Part shown: piece by piece, positions 34,756 to 41,166 of the stretch | Layout of the letters: the number at the start of each line of letters is the position of its first letter | How positions within the stretch are numbered: position 1 is the stretch's first letter | Assembly: GCA_930990515.1 (NCBI GenBank) | Contig: CAKNPS010000005.1 | Coordinates: forward strand, 1 to 54,053 | DNA length: 54,053 nt | DNA from: an uncultured Clostridia bacterium | GTDB lineage: Bacteria; Bacillota; Clostridia; Christensenellales; UBA1242 | Direction of reading: 5' to 3' | Notes under the pieces: generated by a model | What the model saw: only the letters and a program-made list of their open reading frames with translations | Told to the model about the DNA's origin: nothing | The model's database searches: none | Made by a program: the position numbers and the translations under genes

Positions 34756-34779
34756 ACTTTTCTCCCTTTTTTATTAATT

Positions 34780-34861
34780 TTAGTAGTTTTTCTACTAATT
34801 TCAATGCAATTGTAACAAATTTCTACTAAAAAGTCAAACAATTTAAACTATTTTCTACTAA
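34780..34861. promoter_or_regulatory. CTACTAA operator array of the prophage repressor
   Basis: CTACTAA occurs at 34792-34798, 34823-34829 and 34855-34861 in the same orientation (spacing 31 and 32 bp, i.e. three helical turns), and its inverse TTAGTAG at 34780-34786 forms an inverted repeat with the first copy across a 5-bp spacer. The array overlaps the leftward promoter. It lies between the repressor gene and the early operon, exactly where repressor operators are expected. Confidence 0.75.
34809..34837 (-). promoter_or_regulatory. Leftward early/late promoter under operator control
   Basis: On the minus strand TTGACT (34837-34832), a 17-bp spacer and TACAAT (34814-34809). The operator copy 34823-34829 lies between -35 and -10, so bound repressor would block it. 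Confidence 0.75.
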
Positions 34862-34884
34862 AAAATTATTTTTTTTTCTAAGTA

Positions 34885-34913
34885 TTGAAAAAATATACTA
34901 TTTTAGTTATTAT
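34885..34913 (+). promoter_or_regulatory. Rightward promoter of the repressor gene
   Basis: TTGAAA (34885-34890), a 17-bp spacer and TATTAT (34908-34913) before AGGAGG and the repressor ATG. A half-site ATACTATTTTAGT lies inside it, which suggests autoregulation. Confidence 0.65.
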
Positions 34914-34930
34914 TTTAACAGGAGGCAAAT

Positions 34931-35287
34931 ATGAAAATAAAATATTTAAGACAAACAAACAATCTATCACAAAGTGAACTAGCAAAAATAATTGGTGTAT
35001 CACAAAAAAGTATTTCAGATTATGAAAAACAAAAAACTCAACCAGATATAGAAACACTTATAAAACTCGCCGATTATTTTCATACAACAATAGATTACAT
35101 ATTAGGACATAATGTTCCATATCTGCTAGATAAAAGCACTTTATCACAAGAACAACAAGAATTATTAAATTACATACAAAATCTTTCCCCACAAAATTGC
35201 AAAAGAGTTAAAGATTTTATAACCGGAATTTTAATTGCTGAAGAAGAAAAAGAACAAATAATCAATAGATACAAAAAAGGAGAATAA
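34931..35287 (+). CDS. XRE-family prophage repressor
   Basis: A 118-aa protein with an N-terminal Cro/CI helix-turn-helix: LSQSELAKIIGVSQKSISDYEKQKTQPD (about 13-40, recognition helix VSQKSISDYEKQ). The C-terminal half is helical (LADYFHTTIDYILG followed by SQEQQELLNYI), typical of Bacillota phage and ICE repressors without a LexA-type self-cleavage domain. It is divergent from the early operon and flanked by the CTACTAA array, its likely binding sites. AGGAGG precedes the ATG. Confidence 0.85.
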   Translation: MKIKYLRQTNNLSQSELAKIIGVSQKSISDYEKQKTQPDIETLIKLADYFHTTIDYILGHNVPYLLDKSTLSQEQQELLNYIQNLSPQNCKRVKDFITGILIAEEEKEQIINRYKKGE

Positions 35288-35292
35288 AAAAA

Positions 35293-35485
35293 ATGATAAC
35301 CTTAATCGAATATATAAAAAGTCAATAATATTTTAAAACCACTAATTCAACAAAACGAAGATATACTTGCGGGTTATGAAGCAAATCACAAACCTTTCCT
35401 TCTTTCAGAAAATGGAAAAATAGTAAATAGTTTAGAACAAAAACAAAAAAATCTACTCCAAAAAGAAATAAAAGGAGTAGATACA
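35293..35485 (+). pseudogene. Frameshifted small gene read into the integrase frame
   Basis: An ATG at 35293 opens MITLIEYIKS and stops at 35326, but from about 35321 the integrase frame is open without a start for 55 codons (VNNILKPLIQQNEDILAGY..) and runs into the integrase ATG. A one-base change in the A-run near 35315-35320 would join both. It is probably a former or programmed-frameshift small gene upstream of int; no site other than the hairpin is seen. Confidence 0.35.
35452..35482. promoter_or_regulatory. Hairpin over the integrase ribosome binding site, also an antisense terminator
   Basis: ATCTACTCC (35452-35460) pairs with GGAGTAGAT (35474-35482), a 9-bp stem whose 3' arm holds the GGAG of the integrase ribosome binding site. 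Read on the minus strand, the same stem is followed by TTTTTTT and looks like an intrinsic terminator that would stop leftward transcripts, for example read-through from tRNA-Pro. Confidence 0.6.
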
Positions 35486-36493
35486 ATGAGAAAAAATTGT
35501 TATAAAAGAAAAGATGGTAGATGGCAATATTCAAAGCAACAAAAAGGTTATAGATATTATACTATTGCCAACACCTATAGAGAATTATTAGAAAAAATTC
35601 CCAAAATACAACCAATTTTAATAACTTCAATAAAACATAAAAACAGAAAAACAAATAAATTTACTTTTGTTCAATATTATCAATTCTATATTGATAACTT
35701 TGTTAAAAATAAAAAAATAGGACAAGAAACTATAAAATCTTGGCAAAGGCAGTTAATACAAGATATAACACCAAATTTTAAATTTTTAAAACTCGAAGAA
35801 ATTACAACCGAGAAAATTCAAAACTTTGTTGATAAAATACCTTATGAAAGAAAACAAGAAACATTATATCAAAGAATAACAAAAGTTTTGAAAAAAGCCT
35901 ATGCAACAGACAAAATAAAAAAAGATATTACACTAGGACTAGAAAAACCAAAAAGACTACATAAACAAGAACGAAACCCATTAACTGCTATTGAACAAAT
36001 TAAATTATTAAAAGAAGTTAAGAAAAATAAAAAATTATTTCCTTTCGTTGTCTTTTCAATAATTGTTGGAAGTAGAAGGGAAGAAACTTTAAAATTTAAC
36101 ATTCAAACAGATATTGACGAGAAAAAACAGACAATTCATATCAAAGGAACAAAAACAGAGAATGCAGATAGAAATGTTTATGTCACTAAAGAATTTATAA
36201 ATTTTTTAAAAGAAAATTTACCAAAAGGAAAATTTGAATTTAATAAATCATACCCTACAAATTATTTAGGCAAAATTTTTAAAAAACTAAAAATAAATGC
36301 TTGTCTACATAGTTTAAGACATACCTGTTCAGCAAATTTATATTTTTTAGGAGCAAATGACAAATATAGGCAAATGCAACTAGGTCACGCAAGTATTATA
36401 ACAACAAATGACATATATACAAACATAAAGGAAAACACACCAGAACGAAGAATTCGCCTAATTTACGGCAATTTATACCCACGATTTGACTAA
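35486..36493 (+). CDS. int: Tyrosine integrase of element B
   Basis: A 335-aa recombinase that integrates the element into tRNA-Pro. Seen: an N-terminal arm-binding segment (CYKRKDGRWQY-type, about 3-40) and SAM-like core-binding domain (about 60-150). The catalytic domain has Arg in GSRREE (about 204-209), Lys in HIKGTKTENADR, HSLRHTCSAN (about 275-284), LGHAS with the second His, and the nucleophile Tyr in DIYTNI (about 312). The gene lies 128 bp from the tRNA-derived core, and its last codon and stop overlap the first arm repeat. Confidence 0.93.
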   Translation: MRKNCYKRKDGRWQYSKQQKGYRYYTIANTYRELLEKIPKIQPILITSIKHKNRKTNKFTFVQYYQFYIDNFVKNKKIGQETIKSWQRQLIQDITPNFKFLKLEEITTEKIQNFVDKIPYERKQETLYQRITKVLKKAYATDKIKKDITLGLEKPKRLHKQERNPLTAIEQIKLLKEVKKNKKLFPFVVFSIIVGSRREETLKFNIQTDIDEKKQTIHIKGTKTENADRNVYVTKEFINFLKENLPKGKFEFNKSYPTNYLGKIFKKLKINACLHSLRHTCSANLYFLGANDKYRQMQLGHASIITTNDIYTNIKENTPERRIRLIYGNLYPRFD

Positions 36494-36511
36494 ACTTTTG
36501 ACTAAACTTTT
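36488..36511 (+). repeat. Tandem integrase arm repeats, right end
   Basis: Two perfect adjacent copies of GACTAAACTTTT (36488-36499, 36500-36511), the first overlapping the int stop codon, 109 bp from the attR core. Identical pair and orientation as at 23630-23653. Confidence 0.8.
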
Positions 36512-36620
36512 GAAACAAACAAAATCACAAAAGCATAAAAAGAAAAATAAGTATACAATATATTGATTATATTATATACTTATTATACAAAATGTAGTAT
36601 TTTTATAAAAATAACTGAAA

Positions 36621-36636
36621 TGGTCGAGATGGCGGG
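36621..36636. repeat. attR core copy inside tRNA-Pro
   Basis: TGGTCGAGATGGCGGG is the reverse complement of the final 16 bases of tRNA-Pro (T-stem end, acceptor strand, discriminator and CCA) and matches the attL copy exactly. Confidence 0.85.
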
Positions 36637-36696
36637 ATTCGAACCCACGGCCTCACGGTCCCGAACCGCGCGCGCTACCAACTGCGCTACATCTCG
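36621..36696 (-). tRNA. tRNA-Pro(CGG)
   Basis: A 76-nt tRNA with encoded CCA. The acceptor stem CGAGATG/CATCTCG closes the molecule; the anticodon loop TTCGGGA between CGCGG and CCGTG gives anticodon CGG; the T-arm is GTGGGTTCGAATCCCGC. It is the integration target of element B, and the host copy was restored on integration. Confidence 0.95.
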
Positions 36697-36740
36697 CGAT
36701 AAGGCTTAAAAGCCTTATTTTTATTAAATTTAATTAAAAA

Positions 36741-37262
36741 TTATTTCACATAACGAATATAATCTTCTTTACGTTTGATAGGTGGGTGAAGTTCTCCATC
36801 TGCATAACCTAAAATGCAATGCCCAATACCGACATAATTTTCACTAACACCCCATTCTTTCAAAAGTTTCTTACCTTCTTCTGTTTCAAATTCTTCTTTT
36901 GCACGATGTATCCAACAAGAGCCAATCCCAAGACTGTATGCCGCATTCATAAGATTACCCATAACCAAACTGCCGTCCTCAACATAAGTCCAAATTCTTT
37001 TGTCAGCAAGCACAATTAAAACGGTCGGAGCATTATAGAATGGGTCCACCTTTGCTCCTAAAATTGATGCGTTAAGTTTGGAAAGTTTTTCAATTTTTTC
37101 TTTATCTTGCAAAACCAAAATGATTGGTGATTGAAGCCCTTTCCCACAAGGAGCATACGTCCCCGCTTTTAGAATTAAATCTAAATCTTCTTTTTTAATT
37201 TGTTCACTTTTAAATCTCTTGCAACTTTTTCTTTCACACAAACATTTAATAACTTCGTTCAT
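36741..37262 (-). CDS. Nitroreductase-family FMN oxidoreductase
   Basis: A 173-aa flavoprotein of the short nitroreductase branch, likely to reduce nitro or quinone-like compounds with NAD(P)H. Seen: the N-terminal RKSCKRFKSEQI (about 8-19) and APCGKGLQSP motifs for FMN phosphate binding, VMGNLMNAAYSLGIGSCWI (about 97-115) and a final ILGYADGE that is diagnostic. The start at 37262 is chosen because AAAGGAGAG precedes it. It is convergent with element B and reads toward the tRNA. Confidence 0.88.
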   Translation of the reverse strand: MNEVIKCLCERKSCKRFKSEQIKKEDLDLILKAGTYAPCGKGLQSPIILVLQDKEKIEKLSKLNASILGAKVDPFYNAPTVLIVLADKRIWTYVEDGSLVMGNLMNAAYSLGIGSCWIHRAKEEFETEEGKKLLKEWGVSENYVGIGHCILGYADGELHPPIKRKEDYIRYVK

Positions 37263-37298
37263 ATTCTCTCCTTTAAAAATATTATAACAAAAAAGCAA

Positions 37299-37932
37299 AG
37301 ACTTTCAAAACAAAATCTTTGCTCAATTTTATATTTATAATCAACTTTTCGAACTATGCTTATTTACTATTATTAAAAAGCAAAAATTCCATAGCCCGTG
37401 GCTGTTTCTGTACTTGGAACAACTTTTCTTCGGAAGAAAAGTTGCGACTTGGTCAGAACCTGCACTTTGTTTCACATTTTGCCTTCGCCAAAAGTTTTAT
37501 CACTCGTTTGTTTCTTTCCTTTTTCCAAAAGTAATAGACACTTTTGAAAGCCCTTAAAAAGTGCGTTTTCGTTTGGTCGCATAGCGGCGAAAACAAGCAA
37601 AATCTCTCAAGCCACTGCTGTTTTTATTCTTGGAACGAATCTTCTCAAAAAATAAGTAGCGACCAACTCGCCAATGAAATGCGAGTTGCGTCTGGTCGCT
37701 AAAGAGAAAACACAAGCGAAAAGCGACGCTTTTCAAACTTGTTTTGAAAACGAGCATAAGTGCAGCAGCCTGTGGCTGTTTCTACACTTGGGACAACTAT
37801 CTTCGAAAGGAAGTTGCGACAAAACGCCAACGAAGTGCGTTTTCGTTTGGTCGCATAGTGGCGAAAACAAATGTTAAAGCGCAGTTTTTCGCATAAAAAA
37901 GCGAAAACAAGCAAGAATGCCGTTTTCGCCAC
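37299..37932. repeat. Degenerate repeat field next to tRNA-Gly
   Basis: About 630 bp without a gene. It contains at least three imperfect copies of GTGGCTGTTTCT-n-ACTTGG-n-ACAAC (near 37398, 37615 and 37772) and two of GTGCGTTTTCGTTTGGTCGCATAG-n-GGCGAAAACAA (near 37561 and 37837, given here only as GCGTTTTCGTTTGGTCGCAT). Short ORFs appear on both strands but are broken and follow the repeats. It looks like a decayed multi-copy intergenic repeat. Confidence 0.65.
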
Positions 37933-38006
37933 TGGAGCGGATAATGGGAGTCGAACCCACCTCTCAAGCTTGGGAAGCTCGCATACTACCGATGTACTAT
38001 ATCCGC
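37933..38006 (-). tRNA. tRNA-Gly(CCC)
   Basis: A 74-nt tRNA with encoded CCA. The acceptor GCGGATA/TATCCGC with discriminator T closes the molecule; the anticodon loop TTCCCAA gives anticodon CCC; the T-arm is GGTGGGTTCGACTCCC. A small hairpin AGAGACA/TGTCTCT with T-tract follows on the other side (about 38012-38030). Confidence 0.95.
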
Positions 38007-38123
38007 ATAAAGAGACAATGTCTCTTTTATTTTCAATTTATTCAAACCTTTCAAAAAATATTTTTTCAAATATTTTTTTATAAATCACTTTAAATAAGCC
38101 AATCTAAAAGGTGACAACATCAC

Positions 38124-38516
38124 TCACTCTTGAATGTTTGGTGGTGTCACGATTGGTCCAACTGTTGAGTTGAGAGTAAGTTCTGTTATGATATTAGAAA
38201 TATATCCAAGCATAATTCTGACAGGCTGAGAATTTTTGATATAGTCCTTTGGGTCAGGAAGTCGAGAAAATTCGATGCTGTCAACAGGGATATCAATGCT
38301 CATTGAAACTGTGACTTTAAGTAAACTTGCAGGGATAACTTGCAATGTTCTTGTTGCAGTTGCTCTAACAAATTCTTCGCTAACTTTTTTCACATCAATG
38401 CTGTCTTCTGGTTTAATGTTAACCATAACACCATTTTGTGGATTTTGCAATTTTTCAAAAACTACCTTTTCAAGCAAAGGTTTTACAAGGTGTGGTTTAA
38501 TAACTTTTTCTTCCAT
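38124..38516 (-). CDS. SecB-like hypothetical protein
   Basis: A 130-aa protein. By eye the middle alternates beta strands (NGVMVNIK, TLQVIPASLLKVTVSMSIDI) and the C-terminus reads VRIMLGYISNIITELTLNS then GPIVTPPNI, which resembles the end of SecB-fold proteins (helix, then PP-x-x-x-PP). If SecB-like it would be a chaperone or a SecB-related antitoxin chaperone. The match is only general; no secretion or toxin gene is adjacent. AAAGGAGACTAG precedes the ATG. Confidence 0.5.
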   Translation of the reverse strand: MEEKVIKPHLVKPLLEKVVFEKLQNPQNGVMVNIKPEDSIDVKKVSEEFVRATATRTLQVIPASLLKVTVSMSIDIPVDSIEFSRLPDPKDYIKNSQPVRIMLGYISNIITELTLNSTVGPIVTPPNIQE

Positions 38517-38581
38517 AAATCTAGTCTCCTTTAAAAATCTAGACTTATTTTACCACAAACAAAGAAAAAAAACAAGAAATT

Positions 38582-39664
38582 TTAATCTATTCCCTGTTCT
38601 TTTCTCAATCTTTCAAAAACTTTTTCATTATACTGCACTGAAGGGTGGTTAGGCTTAAATTTCTTAGACATCTTATGAAATTTATATGCTTTCTTAAAAT
38701 CGCCAAGTTTATAATATAAAACACAAAGTTGAAGTGCTGGTGTGAAGTTATGGAAATCTGGAAAAACAAAACCGCCTTTTGTGGTGTCAACTGGAGATTT
38801 TAAGGCTAGTTCATAATAATAAATTGCTTTTTTGTAGTCTTGCTCAAAATAGATTTCTCCAATCTTGCAAAGAATTTCTGCTCGTGGCAAATCATAAACA
38901 AAACTTGAAAACAATGTTTTTAAGGCTTCGTCTTTTAAATTTATTGCTAAATAACAATTCGCAAGATTTAAGCACGCTTCAATTCGATTTTCCACCCAAG
39001 CATCGCCGCGCCTTAAGAAACTTTGAAAAGTTGCTATTGCTTTTTCATAGAACCCATTGAAATATAGTTCTCTTGCATAATAAAATTCTGCACGTGCAGA
39101 AAGTTGCTCGCCCATTTTTATTCGGTTTTCATAAATTTTAAGATTTCTTCCAGTTTTTTCCTTTCCACTTTTGAAGTGGTAAATTTCAATATCTTTATGA
39201 ACAATTTTTCCAAAAGGCACAAGAACTTCGTGGACTGGCTCAAACCACTTAAAATTCATCTCTCGTCTGACAATTCTTTCTCGTTCAAAAATGAAAGTTG
39301 GTTTAAAATTTTTGTCAAAATTGGTTACATACTTAAAATATGCCACATCAAATTCTTCATCTTCATTCATAAATTTTTTAATTTTTTCAATGTCTTTAGG
39401 AAAGATATAGTCATCAGCATCAAGCCACATCAAATATTCACAAGTGGCTTTTGAAAAGGAAAAATTTCTGGCCTTTGAAAAATCATCACACCATTCGAAA
39501 AAGAAAATTTTGTCGGTATATTTTTTTGCAATTTCCACCGTTCTATCTGTTGAACCAGTATCCACCACCACAATTTCGTCAGCAAAGCATTTAACCTTTT
39601 CTAATATTCTCTCAAGCACTTCTTCTTCATCTTTGACAATAAAACACACAGAAAGAGTTTTCAT
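38582..39664 (-). CDS. Family 2 glycosyltransferase with TPR-like C-terminus
   Basis: A 360-aa glycosyltransferase. Seen: the GT-A start KTLSVCFIVKDEEEVLERIL, VVVDTGSTDRTVEIAKKY (about 35-52) and the nucleotide-sugar DxD in LMWLDADDYIFP (about 85-96). The C-terminal 150 residues have helical TPR-like repeats (YYARELYFNGFYEKAIATF; FVYDLPRAEILCKIGEIYF). This layout is typical of GT2 enzymes that act on peptides or surface glycans. The start at 39664 suits the family; the longer TTG start has no site either. Confidence 0.85.
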   Translation of the reverse strand: MKTLSVCFIVKDEEEVLERILEKVKCFADEIVVVDTGSTDRTVEIAKKYTDKIFFFEWCDDFSKARNFSFSKATCEYLMWLDADDYIFPKDIEKIKKFMNEDEEFDVAYFKYVTNFDKNFKPTFIFERERIVRREMNFKWFEPVHEVLVPFGKIVHKDIEIYHFKSGKEKTGRNLKIYENRIKMGEQLSARAEFYYARELYFNGFYEKAIATFQSFLRRGDAWVENRIEACLNLANCYLAINLKDEALKTLFSSFVYDLPRAEILCKIGEIYFEQDYKKAIYYYELALKSPVDTTKGGFVFPDFHNFTPALQLCVLYYKLGDFKKAYKFHKMSKKFKPNHPSVQYNEKVFERLRKEQGID

Positions 39665-39763
39665 ACTAAAACTTATGTGAAAATAGAAGAATTTGTTAAT
39701 CAATAATTAAACGAATTTTTGTTAAATAAAATGCTATTATAAAATTAAACGCCATAAATCATT

Positions 39764-39791
39764 TTGATAAATTCCATCAAAATGTTAAAAT
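39764..39791 (+). promoter_or_regulatory. Promoter placing the transcript start at the radical SAM ATG
   Basis: TTGATA (39764-39769), a 16-bp spacer and TAAAAT (39786-39791), 7 nt before the ATG at 39799. No Shine-Dalgarno is seen. Confidence 0.65.
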
Positions 39792-39798
39792 ATATGCT

Positions 39799-40650
39799 AT
39801 GAAAAACGAGAATACAATTTTTTGCCAAAGTTGCCCTAGACATTGCCGAATTGACCGAAACAGTCAAAAAGGATTTTGCAATGAAACAAACAAAATTAGG
39901 ACTGCAAAAATAATTGATAATTTTAAATGGGAAGAACCTTGCTTAACAGACGAAAAGGGAGTTTGTGCCATTTTCTTTTCTGGTTGCAATTTGAAATGTT
40001 CCTATTGTCAAAACTTTGAAATTTCTTGTGGACAAAAAGGCAAAGAATACACCGAAAATGAATTTATCGAACTTTTGAAAGAAAAAGAGAAACTTAATTC
40101 CTATTTTGATTTTGTCACGCCAACACATTTCTCTTTAAGTCTATATAACATTTTCAAAAAATACACACCAAAAATTCCTATCATTTGGAACTCATCTGGC
40201 TATGAAGATGTTGAAATGTTGAAAAAACTTGATAAATACATTTCCATTTATCTACTCGACTTCAAATATACCATAGACTCTCTTGGTAAAAAGTATTCAA
40301 ATGTTTCCAATTATTTTGAAATTGCAAAAAAAGTTTTAGCCTTTTGTTCTTTGAAAAAAGATAAATTTGATGGCGAATATATGAAAAAAGGAATTATCAT
40401 TCGTCATCTAGTTTTGCCAGGCGAAATAGAAAATTCCCTTGAGACAATCAAATTTCTTGGACAAAATTATAAAAACCGAATAGTAAGCATAATGTCACAA
40501 TTTACGCCAACAAAATTAAGCCCAATAAAAAGGAAATTAAAACCACTTGAATATAAAATCATTATGAAAAAGGTGGAAGAAGAAAATTTAAAAGGATATT
40601 TCCAAGATTTTGAAAGTGCAAACAGTGATTTTATTCCAGATTTTAATTAA
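39799..40650 (+). CDS. Radical SAM protein, PflX/PflA-like
   Basis: A 283-aa radical SAM enzyme. Seen: an N-terminal cysteine motif typical of the PflX group (FCQSCPRHCRIDR, about 8-20, then GFCNE), the radical SAM cluster CNLKCSYCQN (about 68-77; CxxxCxxC), and later conserved segments DKYISIYLLDFKY and IIIRHLVLPGE. Known: PflX proteins are related to pyruvate-formate-lyase activase, but their substrate is not established. Probably leaderless from a promoter 7 nt upstream. Neighbours are a glycosyltransferase and a small membrane protein and give no hint. Confidence 0.88.
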   Translation: MKNENTIFCQSCPRHCRIDRNSQKGFCNETNKIRTAKIIDNFKWEEPCLTDEKGVCAIFFSGCNLKCSYCQNFEISCGQKGKEYTENEFIELLKEKEKLNSYFDFVTPTHFSLSLYNIFKKYTPKIPIIWNSSGYEDVEMLKKLDKYISIYLLDFKYTIDSLGKKYSNVSNYFEIAKKVLAFCSLKKDKFDGEYMKKGIIIRHLVLPGEIENSLETIKFLGQNYKNRIVSIMSQFTPTKLSPIKRKLKPLEYKIIMKKVEEENLKGYFQDFESANSDFIPDFN

Positions 40651-40720
40651 TTTTTGAAAATGCTTAAATTTATTTGACTTAAAAGTGAAATAATAATATC
40701 ATATTTAAAAGGGGTGAATT

Positions 40721-41026
40721 ATGAAAGCAATGAAAGATAGCACAAGACTGATAATTTTTAGCAGTGTTTTTTGTGTGTTGACTTTAGTATTCTTCTTGCT
40801 CTTCCAATTTGAAGTGATTTCAAATTTAGATTTCTATGCAGCCATGGTTTATATTACATATTTTGCAGGGCTAGCACTTTACTATAATTCACAACTATTA
40901 AAAACAAACAATAAACTTAAATCTTCAAAAATATGTTTAATCTGCTCAATAATTTTGATTTTAGTTTCTTTAGTAGCACTTATTTATGGCTTTGCAACTG
41001 GAAATTTAGCTTTCTGGATTTGGTAA
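40721..41026 (+). CDS. Small membrane protein with three helices
   Basis: A 101-aa protein with hydrophobic segments at about 8-30 (LIIFSSVFCVLTLVFFLLFQF), 37-57 and 73-96. A positive stretch KTNNKLKSSK separates the second and third. No family is recognised. AAAAGGGG lies upstream of the ATG. It follows the radical SAM gene by 70 bp but is likely an independent unit. Confidence 0.55.
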   Translation: MKAMKDSTRLIIFSSVFCVLTLVFFLLFQFEVISNLDFYAAMVYITYFAGLALYYNSQLLKTNNKLKSSKICLICSIILILVSLVALIYGFATGNLAFWIW

Positions 41027-41120
41027 CACACAATGTGTGATTTTAATATTCCACATTAAATTCTGCTTACTAAAATAGAAACAACTTTTAAAAACTTTTG
41101 ATTTTTAAAACTGAATACAA

Positions 41121-41152
41121 AAAAATTCCAAGTAAATTTACTTGGAATTTTT
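41121..41152. terminator. Bidirectional terminator
   Basis: AAAAATTCCAAGTAAA / TTTACTTGGAATTTTT is a perfect 16-bp inverted repeat with A and T flanks between convergent genes (stop 41026 and stop 41167). Confidence 0.85.
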
Positions 41153-41166
41153 AATATTGTTATTTC

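Larger units (their letters stand above)
23561..36636. mobile_element. Inovirus-like prophage with CRESS-type Rep, integrated in tRNA-Pro (element B)
   Basis: A 16-bp direct repeat at 23561-23576 and 36621-36636 bounds 13,060 bp (repeat to repeat). Inside lie a tyrosine integrase at the tRNA end, an XRE repressor with operators, a leftward operon of small early proteins, coat-like and surface proteins, a Zot/pI-type ATPase, and a rep module with an origin. A Zot homologue plus short transmembrane coat candidates and a pIII-like adsorption protein identify an inovirus-like element; the rep and origin are of CRESS type. Size is in the upper range for integrated filamentous phages. All late and replication genes share one strand, as expected for the packaged strand. 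Confidence 0.85.

Noticed and set aside
35322..35534. 70-aa hydrophobic ORF on the minus strand before the integrase.
   Set aside because: Shadow frame across the A-rich leader and int start; it spans the terminator-like hairpin and has no Shine-Dalgarno.
37319..38083. Several 67-77 aa ORFs in the repeat field and over tRNA-Gly.
   Set aside because: They follow the repeat units on both strands, cross a tRNA gene and have no family signal.
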